From positions 3,178,777 to 3,242,776 of the forward strand of contig NW_015622545.1 of the NCBI RefSeq assembly GCF_000835495.1: DNA of 64,000 nt, written 5' to 3'. Every line of letters begins with the position of its first letter. The first letter of the stretch is position 1. This stretch comes from Cladophialophora immunda. Its lineage: Eukaryota > Ascomycota > Eurotiomycetes > Chaetothyriales > Herpotrichiellaceae. Position numbers and translations under genes: made by a program. Positions 44,487-53,762 of the stretch are shown in pieces. Below the pieces are notes generated by a model that worked only from the letters and a program-made list of their open reading frames with translations, was not told where the DNA came from and did no database searches.

Positions 44487-47400
44487 TCACGCGGCGTCCG
44501 CGGCGGCATCAGCGTCGACTTCGGCGGCAGCGCGCTTCAAGCGCGCCCAGTCCTCGTCGCCCGCCTCCTCCCACGCCTTGCCGCGGCCCAAGACCCTGCG
44601 CGCCGCGCTCCGCGCCTTGAAGCGCCACTTGGGCTCGACGGCCCCGCCGGTGCGCTCGCGCTGCAGGGGCCCCAGCTCGCGGTACCGCCGCATCACCCAC
44701 GCCGTCTTGTCGACCACCTGCCGCCACTGGGCGCGGGGGACGTGGTCAAAGTCCTCGGCCGGGGACGCCGCGGTCAGCAGCGCGCGCCACGCTTTCTCGC
44801 TCCACTGCAGCGCCGCGTAGGGCCGCCGCCGCCACTGCGCGATGCGCGAGAGCAGCGTCCACAGCGGCGCCGACGAGGTCGCCAGAGGCGCGACCTGCGT
44901 GTCGACCAGGTGCAGGAACGCGCGCGGCGTGTACGGCAGTTTCCCCCCCTTGGGTACTGGCGTCGTTGTCGCTGTCGTGGCGTCGGGGTTGGTTTTTGGT
45001 ATCGGTGATTCGTCGTCGTCCTTCTCATGCTGGCCGTTCTGCCTAGACTGTTTCTCCTCCGGACCAGCCGTCTCTGCGGCGCCTGCTTCGGCGGTAGCAG
45101 CAGGTTGGTCCTGCTCGTCCCCTTCTTCGCCCTCGTCTGTCGAAGGATACGTCCACGTCCCCGTGACGTAGTCTATGAGGACGGCTAGGATCTTCAGATC
45201 AATACACTTCTCCCCTTCTCTCTTGCCTCGCAGCTCCACCACACGCTCCATTGCCTGGATGACCTCCCCCCACGGCGTGTTTGCTGACGGGGGTATGCTC
45301 GCCGCGACCGTGAGGTAGTTGTCCCAGATCCGCGCGTCGTCTCTTTTCAGCGTCGCCGCGCGGCGCAGGGCCCGCAGAGCGTCTCGTAGGTGCCGATACG
45401 GGTCGGCTCTCTGCGCGGGAGGAGGAGGCCCCGAAGCAGCATCTGCCTCTGCGTCGGCGGTCGTTGCAGTAGACTCGCGGTCTTGTTGCGGCACATCCAC
45501 GGATCCGGTCACCGGTCTGTCTAGCCTCAACAACGCAACGGCCAGATTCGACCAGCTCTCCGCGTCCCTGTCGTCCAACTGTACGCACCGAGTAAAGCTC
45601 TCGACCGCGGGCATCCACTCCTCCTGCTCTAGCTGCAGGCACCCCAACGCGAACCAGCTCGCTCGGTCGACGCGAGAGATACTCAGCGCGAGGGTGTACG
45701 CCTCTGCGGCACTCGGAAAGTCGCGCTTCTTGGTGTGGTACCGGCCGAGCGAGCGTTGAGCGCGGGCGTACCGGTTGGAGGAGACGGTCCAGGCGAGGGA
45801 ATAGCAGGAGGGGTCATCGGTGATGTCGCCTAGTATACAAAGAAGACGGGGACCGTCTGTCGGGGGAGGAGAGCGTAGCCGTCTGTCAGTATCTGCGGCC
45901 TGCGGCTCTTCAAACAGCAACTCCTTGAGCAACTCCACCGCTTTGCCCTCCTGATCCGTCGCTGCAAGACATAGCGCCACCTCTGCGTTCATCTGGAGAC
46001 GGTTGTAGATATCCAGAGCCGTTTTGAGGCCGCCCATCTGAGTCCAGCGCTGGGCGAGCTCGGCCTCGAGCTCCCATCGCAACGGTGGGGAGAGCTGGTA
46101 TACGTATTTCAGACGTTCGGCGACGGAGGCGGACTCGGAGGGGTCTGCCTTGGGCAGGAATGTAGTTGCACCTGTTGTCGACGGGTCTGCTGACTCTGTG
46201 GCAGATGTCGTTGGGTTCTTCGTATCTGACGCTGAAGATGTGGACTCTGGTGTCGTTTCGATAATGACCTGATCAACGAGCGCCTGCAACTGTAACAGGC
46301 CTCTCTCTGCGGTACGGGCCCGGTAACCTTCAATTCTGCTCCTAACAAGTAGGGCTTGAGTGTATACTTGCCAGTTGGAGGATCCTCCTTCCAGGACCCG
46401 AGTCGCGTAGGGCAAAGTCTCTTCCCTTACCAGGCCATCATCTGGAGAGGTGTTGGTGATGCTGCTCGCGGTGGCAAGCAGGATGATACTGTCCATGGGG
46501 AAGAGAAGTGGCTGATTCGCCGGATCAAGAGATGCGAGTTGCGGGGGGATGTTGGAGTCGGGGGACGCAATGTGTGTCATTGTGTCTTCTGACACAGGAG
46601 CTGATGGAATACTGGATTGGAACTGGATGCGCTCGAGAAGGGTGTCGTCGTTGAGAGGCAGGCTCTCTGGTTTCGTCGCAGAGCTCCCAGGCGTAGCACT
46701 GGCTTCATCACGGTCAATCTCTGCGATGGGCTCGCTGGATTTTGTGCCCTCGACCCTACTGCCCTTACGACTGGTATAAGGTTCTGGTTCTTGGTCTCGA
46801 CTCTTTGCCAATATGACAAGCTGGCTGATATCCCGGTCCTGGAATTTCGTCCTTTTGCCCAACGCCCCAGTCAGCACAAATTGAAACTGGCGCGTTGTGG
46901 CAGCTTTGGCGAGGTCGGCTCTTGCCAGCGCATCATCACCGTAGTATGTCCGGATCACTGCTCGCTCAATCAGGAACTCGACAAAATGTTCTTCGGCAGC
47001 TGCTCCGCCAAACGCCAAGCGAGAAGTCAGCTGGTGTTCGAGGATCTCGGCGTCCGAATAGAGGGCGTCACGCAGAGAGGGAGACTCCTCCAGGAGGAGT
47101 TTCTGATGCCAGAAGTTGACTCGAAAGCGTGCTCGCCGGCCATTGAACCCGGCTTCAGCCAGTGTAGGATTCGACAAGATGACTTTGGCGAGCCAGAAGA
47201 GCTCAATGTGCGGTGTTAGTGGGTATGGGCGAGAGCCATCGGCAGAAAGGTACTCGGACAGGGCCTGCTTTACCGATTCGAGGCCTTCGTTTCGGTATGG
47301 CGGTGGGAAAATGACCTCCTCGGGTTTGAACTCCAGTGGGGGCCCAGTACAGTTGGCCTGCAAGAATGCCTCGAGCGCGGTATACCCAATTTTGAGGAAC

Positions 47401-47576
47401 GAGAGCTGTTGCATGGCATCGTTGAGTAAAAACTTGGCCCGCGAGGTGACCCCGCTGACGAAGGGGATTGGTTCGGCGTGGACGGCCTCAAAGCCCAGCA
47501 ACTTGCGAGTCAAGGGATCCTGCAGAATTTCGAGGAATGAAGTGCCCATCTTGGGGTAAGGGTAGAGGTGCTCCAT
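44487..47576 (-). CDS. EMW1: TPR protein of the TTC27/Emw1 family
   Basis: A single exon of 1029 aa. The family is essential in yeast (Emw1) and linked to cell-wall integrity and folding or assembly functions. The N-terminal ~200 residues contain the LFWLAKVIL and FWHQKLLLEESPSLRD blocks typical of TTC27. The diagnostic core is RLLCILGDITDDPSCYSLAW (~578-597), directly followed by TPR units: NRYARAQRSLGRYHTKKRDF, AAEAYTLALSISRVDRASWF, AVESFTRCVQLDDRDAESWS and LRALRRAATLKRDDARIWDN. Two low-complexity inserts (around residues 440-480 and 850-900) and an Ala-rich acidic C-terminus (DADAAADAA) are present. Overlapping antisense frames up to 200 codons are GC-skew shadows. Family call is strong; biological role is taken from the yeast ortholog. 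Confidence 0.9.
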   Translation of the reverse strand: MEHLYPYPKMGTSFLEILQDPLTRKLLGFEAVHAEPIPFVSGVTSRAKFLLNDAMQQLSFLKIGYTALEAFLQANCTGPPLEFKPEEVIFPPPYRNEGLESVKQALSEYLSADGSRPYPLTPHIELFWLAKVILSNPTLAEAGFNGRRARFRVNFWHQKLLLEESPSLRDALYSDAEILEHQLTSRLAFGGAAAEEHFVEFLIERAVIRTYYGDDALARADLAKAATTRQFQFVLTGALGKRTKFQDRDISQLVILAKSRDQEPEPYTSRKGSRVEGTKSSEPIAEIDRDEASATPGSSATKPESLPLNDDTLLERIQFQSSIPSAPVSEDTMTHIASPDSNIPPQLASLDPANQPLLFPMDSIILLATASSITNTSPDDGLVREETLPYATRVLEGGSSNWQVYTQALLVRSRIEGYRARTAERGLLQLQALVDQVIIETTPESTSSASDTKNPTTSATESADPSTTGATTFLPKADPSESASVAERLKYVYQLSPPLRWELEAELAQRWTQMGGLKTALDIYNRLQMNAEVALCLAATDQEGKAVELLKELLFEEPQAADTDRRLRSPPPTDGPRLLCILGDITDDPSCYSLAWTVSSNRYARAQRSLGRYHTKKRDFPSAAEAYTLALSISRVDRASWFALGCLQLEQEEWMPAVESFTRCVQLDDRDAESWSNLAVALLRLDRPVTGSVDVPQQDRESTATTADAEADAASGPPPPAQRADPYRHLRDALRALRRAATLKRDDARIWDNYLTVAASIPPSANTPWGEVIQAMERVVELRGKREGEKCIDLKILAVLIDYVTGTWTYPSTDEGEEGDEQDQPAATAEAGAAETAGPEEKQSRQNGQHEKDDDESPIPKTNPDATTATTTPVPKGGKLPYTPRAFLHLVDTQVAPLATSSAPLWTLLSRIAQWRRRPYAALQWSEKAWRALLTAASPAEDFDHVPRAQWRQVVDKTAWVMRRYRELGPLQRERTGGAVEPKWRFKARSAARRVLGRGKAWEEAGDEDWARLKRAAAEVDADAAADAA

Positions 47577-48323
47577 TGCGGCAGGTTGCTTGTCTCTTCA
47601 TTAGAGTCCGGCTTTTGTCTTGGGGGGCTTGGTGGCCCTCTCAATCGCAGGACCTGCAACTACAAAGTTGTACAGGTATGGAACCAGCGTAATGAGTTGT
47701 AAGCTGTCCTTGACTGCTTCAGGGTTCTCCTAGCTGAAATTAGGTATCGCAGTGAAATTTTTGGCTTTAGAGGGGTCTCGCAATACGCGAGAGGAAGAAT
47801 GAGGGCACTATTCCCAAGCCTGCGCCACACAAACCGGTCGGGAGAAGAGGCGCTATTCGATTCATGGTCTACAGACCGTGGAAGACAGAAGAGGACATAA
47901 TAGAGGAGCGGAAGAAAAAGAGTGCCTCGTAGCGAATGATAAGCTGGGTTGGCCACCCTCGTCGTCTTCTTCTCGCTCATCAAATACAAAAAGGACGATG
48001 AAGGCCGCGGCGGCGAAAATGCAAAAGGCGACGAAAGTTTCTGTCTGTAGCGGTCACGTGCCACTTCACTCCGTCGCAACTCGTATACAAAAAAACTCAT
48101 CATCATTCACCGGACATGTTCAATATCGTGTCTGAATCACTGCTGTTGTTGGTACAAATTCCATTTGTGAATCGCGCCATTCACAGTAAAAGCGAGGGTA
48201 TCTCACCAACCAGTCTTTCACCAGTCTTTCAAAAAAGTGCGCCCGCTGCTCCTCCTCCCGCTGTCTTGGTACGGTGGCTGAAGCTAAAATCAATCTCCAA
48301 TCAATCTCCAGTCACCTCCAGGT
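47577..48323. promoter_or_regulatory. Promoter region of the TTC27 gene
   Basis: 747 bp between two minus-strand genes. It has a CACGTG core at 48055-48060, ~480 bp upstream of the TTC27 start. No gene is recognised. Confidence 0.35.
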
Positions 48324-49250
48324 CTATATCCTCTTGCCAGTGCGCCCGGCCTGAGCCGCCTTTCGCTTTCTATACACACTTCTATATTGGATCCGGCCAA
48401 TGGTGCCCAGTCCGTACGCCAGGAGGAACAAGAATGTCCACGAGCAGGTGACGATCAACCCCGTGGGGAAAATGCCCAGGCTCGTGCCGGGCAGGACAAA
48501 AGGCACCGCCGCGGTGATGGCGGCGGCGGCGACCGACGAGCTGACGAGGGCGTTCTTGAACTCGTCCTTGAATGATCCCACCACGAACCAAGCTCCGTCG
48601 GCGGCGCTGACGTTGGCCATGATGGGCGTCTGAGAGTTGGTCGCTGCGTTCAGCTTGATATCCGGCAGCATCAGCGACATGATTTGCGTGTCGTTCAGCA
48701 TGGCGAGGTTCAAGTTCTTCTCAATCGTGCCAAAGAGGGTGTACTGCTGCACCTCGACCATGCTGCTTTGTCGGGCCTCCACATCTCGCTTCCTCCGCTT
48801 GGTTAGCGACTGGAACGTGGTGCTAGTGGGGTATGTCAAGCTGATCATGATGTCGTTGATGGGCACGTTCTCGAAGTTGCCCGTCGGCTGGAACATCTGG
48901 TAGAGTCGGAGATCGGCCTCGAAGGCCCCTTGCTTGCTGTCGTATTGCATGATGTTGTAGCATGCGGCGAGGCCGGCGGCATTCTCGACCGAACTGAGTG
49001 ATTTGAGACTATTGACGCAAGCGGTTGCAATTGTCTCGTTCAATGCGCCCGTCGGTGCCGCCACGGAAAGGGAGCCGGTGGAGGACTGCGGCTCTCGTCG
49101 GAGAATCCTATCGGCCTCTCTCTCCATACCTTGGTCCCAGGCATTTCTCCTTCTGATCGCGTTGGGCAGATGCACAATGGCTTTGGCGGCAATAATGTCG
49201 GCCTCGGCCAAGAGCAACAACGCCGAGGCGACAATGGTTGTCAAATGCAT
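48324..49250 (-). CDS. Secretory-pathway membrane protein of unknown function
   Basis: A single exon of 308 aa. An N-terminal signal peptide is clear (MHLTTIVASALLLLAEADII, ~1-22). The luminal part contains ACVNSLKSLSSVENAAGLAA and a Cys pair (CVNSL..LAACYNI), then a beta-rich stretch (FENVPINDIMISLTYPTSTT, LFGTIEKNLNLAMLNDTQIM). Several N-x-S/T sites suggest N-glycosylation. A KRRKRD basic cluster (~150) could be a Kex2-type processing site. Two hydrophobic segments near the C-terminus (SVAAAAITAAVPFVLPG and FPTGLIVTCSWTFLFLLAYG) make it membrane-anchored, ending in a short basic tail. I do not recognise the family; similar proteins are likely fungal-specific. Confidence 0.75.
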   Translation of the reverse strand: MHLTTIVASALLLLAEADIIAAKAIVHLPNAIRRRNAWDQGMEREADRILRREPQSSTGSLSVAAPTGALNETIATACVNSLKSLSSVENAAGLAACYNIMQYDSKQGAFEADLRLYQMFQPTGNFENVPINDIMISLTYPTSTTFQSLTKRRKRDVEARQSSMVEVQQYTLFGTIEKNLNLAMLNDTQIMSLMLPDIKLNAATNSQTPIMANVSAADGAWFVVGSFKDEFKNALVSSSVAAAAITAAVPFVLPGTSLGIFPTGLIVTCSWTFLFLLAYGLGTIGRIQYRSVYRKRKAAQAGRTGKRI

Positions 49251-50987
49251 CTTTCAGGTTGATATGCTTTTGCTTTTTCTTCCGGTAGTGATCGTTGGGT
49301 ATTGGGGGTAAAACGGTGGTCGTCGAGACCGGTGATTTGAGACCAAGCACTGCTTGCTGAATAAGGAATGTAGGCACGGCCAGCGACTGCCAGGGAAAAG
49401 AATGAGGGATTGCTCAAGGAAAACGGGAGAGGAACCTGCCCACGAGCATGTAAAGCTTCTCGCAAAAATGACGGAGAAGAAAAGAACCAGAGAAAAAAGA
49501 GACAGGAGCAAAAAAAGGAGAGGTTGTTGCTGGGCCTGTGCAAGAAAAGAGTGGTCTGATAGAGCGCAACAACTACCAGGAGTTGGGCCCCGGATCAATA
49601 TAAAACATTTACTGTAGGGGAACTCCCTCGGCCAAGGAGGGTTGACACATGGCCGGTGGGCTGGAATGGAGACCTGGTCCGCGGGTGTTGGTTCGTCTAA
49701 CCTGGGCTATTGTGGTCTGTAGATATGAGGTGCTCCGCACCTACTTACGAGTAGGGGGGGCAGGGAGAGGAGGGACGGTCTGGTGGTCACATTCGAGCAG
49801 TACCTAGCCCTTGGTTAGAACGGTTGAGGAAAGGAAGTGGATGCTGGCATGAAACAACACGAGCAGATCGCCGGCGCAGCACGAAACGCGAAAGTGGGAT
49901 GTCGCAACAGAGGTCGCATGGTGTCAAGGTATAGAGCGAATCGCTGAACAGACTTGTATAGTGGGCGAGGCCAGGGAGAAGGGGTTGGAGGGGTCGGGAG
50001 CAATCGAGCCAAGATACAAGCGAGAGCCTTGGTGGAGCAAGCTCCAGAGTACTCCGTACTCGCACCGAGTACATACTGTCCCAAGTGCCGCTGATGTCGG
50101 TGTGCTCTTGGAAAGCAGGGGGAAGAGGGTGGTATGTCTCGCGCAGGGCGGGTTTTGCCCAGCAAATTCGACACAATGGCTTGCAGCCAACCGGAGCCAG
50201 GGGCAGGGGGAGGAGGCTGATGTGCCCAGATGATTGGGCAGGAGGTGCGCCGGGCGGGGTCTCGGCGGGGTCTCGGCGGGGCGGAGGGACAAGGAGGCGT
50301 CCCCGCCGATCGTTTGAGAATCGACCATCTTGAAACAACGCCACCCTCCCTCGCGAACCATTGGCCGCTCGCTGCACTCCTTTAAATGACCCCTTTATTC
50401 ATTCGCTGCCAGCGTCCGACTCTTTCTGCCCTCGTCCAACAACCGTCGCAACCTCCGGCAACCAGTTTCGAGGCCGGCCTCTTCGGTGGTTCTCGTCCAA
50501 CCATCGCACAATGGCAATTTGAAAAATGGAAACTGACAGGTTCATCGCAACCCAAACTAGATCACGTCGTGGTTTATTCTTGATTTACCGCGCGGACGAG
50601 AGGTTGACATTATTGGAACGACTTTGTTGTTATTGTTGTCAACGAGGCTGACGGTTCTGGTTTCTGTGCTCTCCTCGTGTTGCGCGCGTTACCAGTAGCA
50701 CGAGCTCGCAGTATACTACTAACATTGACTGAATTAGACATTGCGTGTATCCGTCCGTTGATGCAATAGTTGTTCCCCAGCTGGTCCCCCCTTCCCAGCC
50801 ACGACAAATTATGCAAAAGGCATTCACATAATTGGCCACACAGATTTAGCGCAACGTGAACATGATTAACACTTTGATGCCCTGCGTGCCGAGTGGAAAC
50901 ATGCGCACCGATGCATTGACTGACACGTGAAACTCGTTGCTTGTGGCCCATATGATGTCCTCAATCACGTTGTGCCACACACAGAAC
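49251..50987. other. 1.7-kb intergenic region with one GTACTCCGTAC copy
   Basis: Between two minus-strand genes. It contains GTACTCCGTAC at 50049-50059, immediately followed by a CACCGAGTAC half-site, and a short tandem GGGGTCTCGGC duplication at about 50255-50281. Overlapping frames up to 196 codons on the minus strand lack features and are probably chance. Confidence 0.45.
50049..50059. repeat. 11-mer GTACTCCGTAC, copy in the 50-kb intergenic region
   Basis: One of three exact copies of the same 11-mer (either strand); the others are at 35562-35572 and 54471-54481. All lie between genes. A near-palindrome built of GTAC ends around CTCCG. Confidence 0.6.
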
Positions 50988-53762
50988 CTAGTTTCCGGAC
51001 CCTTGAACCATCCTTAAAAAGTCCCGGACTCGTCCTAGCTGCGAATTGTTGCTCATCTCCTTTTGCTCGCTGATGACCGCCTGCACGAGACCATCCAGCA
51101 AGCTATCAACCTTGTCTTCGTCAGCACCCGTACACAGACTCACAATCTTCTTGTACCGTGCTTCCAGCTCCACACTGTGGGCTTTGAGCACCTTGGCCAT
51201 CTGGTCCAGCTGTTGGTTGTGTCGCTGATACACCTGGACCCGCCCCGACACCACCTCCGCTCTTTCCAGGCTTCCCAAGAGGTTAAGTTGCTCCTGGCTC
51301 AATGTCATGAGCCCGGCATCTACCTCGCCGTCAGGGAAGAACTGCGCCAGGAGCGGCAATTGTCCTTCCAGGTCAAGGCCCCGGTCTGCTTCTCCAACCG
51401 TGACTTTGTCTTGTATCGTGTTGAGCGGGTTCGATTCGCTCAACTCGGCGCGAAGTTTGGCCGCCGCTCGACGTAAATTGCCGATTTTCTGCTCTAGCTC
51501 GTCCTTTTCTCGGACTTTGGCTCGGTTCTCTTCTAGTCGCCGCCGCTCCTCTGCAAGCGAGCTACCAGACTCCTTCAATGCTGCGTTGGTCTTGTCCAGG
51601 ATCTCCTTCTTTTCTTTCATCTCGGCTGCGAAGTCGGCCTCGGATTGAGACAGGACCTCTCGTATTGCTACCGTCATTAGCATCTAGAGACCATACGGTA
51701 AACAACATCACTTACAGGCCATGAGTCCTTCTTGAGCCTCTTCAAAGGATTTCTGTGTTGACCCGTTCGCTATTGGAGGCTGGTCTAACGGTGCGAATGC
51801 TGGGTCGAACATGTGGTTGTTGACCGGTCCACCGCCCACTCCAAAATCTGCTGGAGACAACCCGCCGCGGTTACTGATGTGCGGATCGGCACCAACCTCG
51901 ACCAACTGATCAATGATGGTAGTCGTGCTTGTTCTTGCCGCCAGGTTCAAAGCTGTATCTCCTGTCTTATCTTGAGCATTCACAATTTCCGACATGAACC
52001 TCGCCAGGGTCATAGGATTGGTCTGGCTTAGGCTGTTGAGTCCGCCCATCGTCTCAAACTGCGTGCTTGTTTTGGACGAAGTGCCTTGTCGAATCACATA
52101 CTCGAGTAGAGACTCGAGATAATACTTTCCGACTGCAGCTCTACCCTTTATCGCCGAAGCGACGGCGATGTGATGGAGCATTGTCCGGCCACGTCCATCT
52201 CTGACCTCGATGCTGGGACCGAGGAGCTCCAGCAGAGCAGGAAAAGAACTCTGATCGAGATTATTCCTCGCCTGGCATGCAGCGATCAATGCTGTCTCCC
52301 CCCCACTGTTTGCTCGCCGCATGTTGAATCCCTTCTCGAGCAACTTTCGAACGAGGGCGACTCGACCCAATGTAGCCGCCCAGTGTAAAGCAGTGTTAGA
52401 TGAGCCATCAATTGGCACCTCATACTCATCGCCACTGAGTCGCAGAAAGGCTGGATGGTCGTCGAAGTCGGTACGTGAAGGGTCGATGAAAAGATCGAGT
52501 AAAAGTTCCTTTTTTTGCTCTTCCAAGGGGCCAGACGGATGAGCAAGTGGTTCTAGCCCATAGGGCAGCGGATCTGCAGAAATAAAAGCCTGTCCGGATT
52601 GAGAAAAGAATGAGACATTCGGCTCTGTCGGGACGCTGTCCTGCATGCTGAGGTCTATCGCGCCATCATAGATGAATGACGACTGTGGTGAAGGTCGAAT
52701 GCGTTTGCGCGGCGGCTCCTGCGAATCTGTTGGAGGGAAATCCACGAAGCTGGCACCCTGGCTCATGATCCCACCATTGGTGCCGAAGCTATCCTGAGTC
52801 GTCATGCTGGGCATACTCTGCTGGCTTGCATACATGGCCTCCTGACTGTAACCAAAGGATTGGGATTGTTTTCTGGGGCCGATGGAGCGTCGTCCGTCCA
52901 TATTGGGCGAGTCGAGCCTCGTTCTATTCAAGGCATGGATGGCGTTTGCCGCAGTGCTGGACATACTTTTGAAAAAGGTACCTCCGGTCGGCTGCCCAGC
53001 TAGTCGGCTGTCACCACCATACATTCTTTTTCTCTGAGCTGCCATGGCTTGCTCCTTGGTTGGGGTCTCCATGCCCTGAGAGACCCCCGACATACCATCC
53101 GAATTGATGTCGTACTCCAACAGCGGTAGGAGCAGCTGCTCGACCCCGTATTGTCTGCAAAACTCACGACCGCGCTGATAATTGACCCAGGTGCCCTGGT
53201 ACTTTCCGTAGCCGCCTTGAACCTTTTCATGCTCGCCGGTGATTTCCTTTTCGAGCACTTTTGTTCGTTTACCCTTATCCACTCCCGCTACCTTGAGAAT
53301 CTGGGTCGCGTTCAGCCAAGAGTCCGCACGGCGCCGCATAACAGCTACGCCATTGACCTCCATCTCGAAAACGGACACGTTGGAATAGACGGCGGTGTAT
53401 ATCTGTGGCTTGAGCCCGTTCGCGTAATAGTCGGGTTGGGTGAACGCATTTGCCTCCGAGTAGCCACCGAAGTTATTGGGCGGTGCCATCATATTTCCGT
53501 TTGACATGGAGGCTGTTCCATTCATGCTATATACCATCTGTTGCTGGGCCGATAAGGCCTGCTGCTGTTGGTGTTGAGATGCCGGTCTCGGAGGCGGAGG
53601 AGTGGGTGCTGGCGTAGAAGCGATCGACTGGCCCTCGAACGGGCCCATGGGCGGGGGTTGTTGCGCGAAAGTTGGGTTCATAGAGGTGGAATGGCCGTGT
53701 TGAGGGAAAGGTGGAGGGGGTTGCGCATAGACTCCTGAGTGAATGCCTCCCGATGCCATCAT
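50988..53762 (-). CDS. MBP1: APSES/KilA-N transcription factor with ankyrin repeats (MBF/SBF subunit, Mbp1/Res2-like)
   Basis: Two exons (51716-53762, 50988-51667; 48-nt intron GTAAGT..GGTAG with a GCTAATGAC branch site) give 908 aa. Such proteins bind MCB/SCB elements and drive G1/S transcription. A Pro/Gln/Ser-rich N-terminus (1-~117) precedes the KilA-N DNA-binding domain (~120-218): QIYTAVYSNVSVFEMEVNGV, VMRRRADSWLNATQILKVAG, and GGYGKYQGTWVNYQRGREFC. Ankyrin repeats follow at ~430-640 (NTALHWAATLGRVALVRKLL, GETALIAACQARN, GRTMLHHIAVAS, GDTALNLAARTSTTTIIDQL). The second exon encodes a coiled coil (AEMKEKKEILDKTNAALKES ... ELEQKIGNLRRAAAKLRAEL) and a C-terminal helical domain used in the family for Swi6-type dimerisation. 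The N-terminal extension is longer than in yeast Mbp1. Start could also be the adjacent ATG at 53759. Confidence 0.92.

Noticed and set aside
46617..47219. 200-codon plus-strand frame, and similar frames at 44578-45759
   Set aside because: Antisense to the TTC27 coding exon, which is far better supported; long antisense frames are expected in GC-rich coding DNA.
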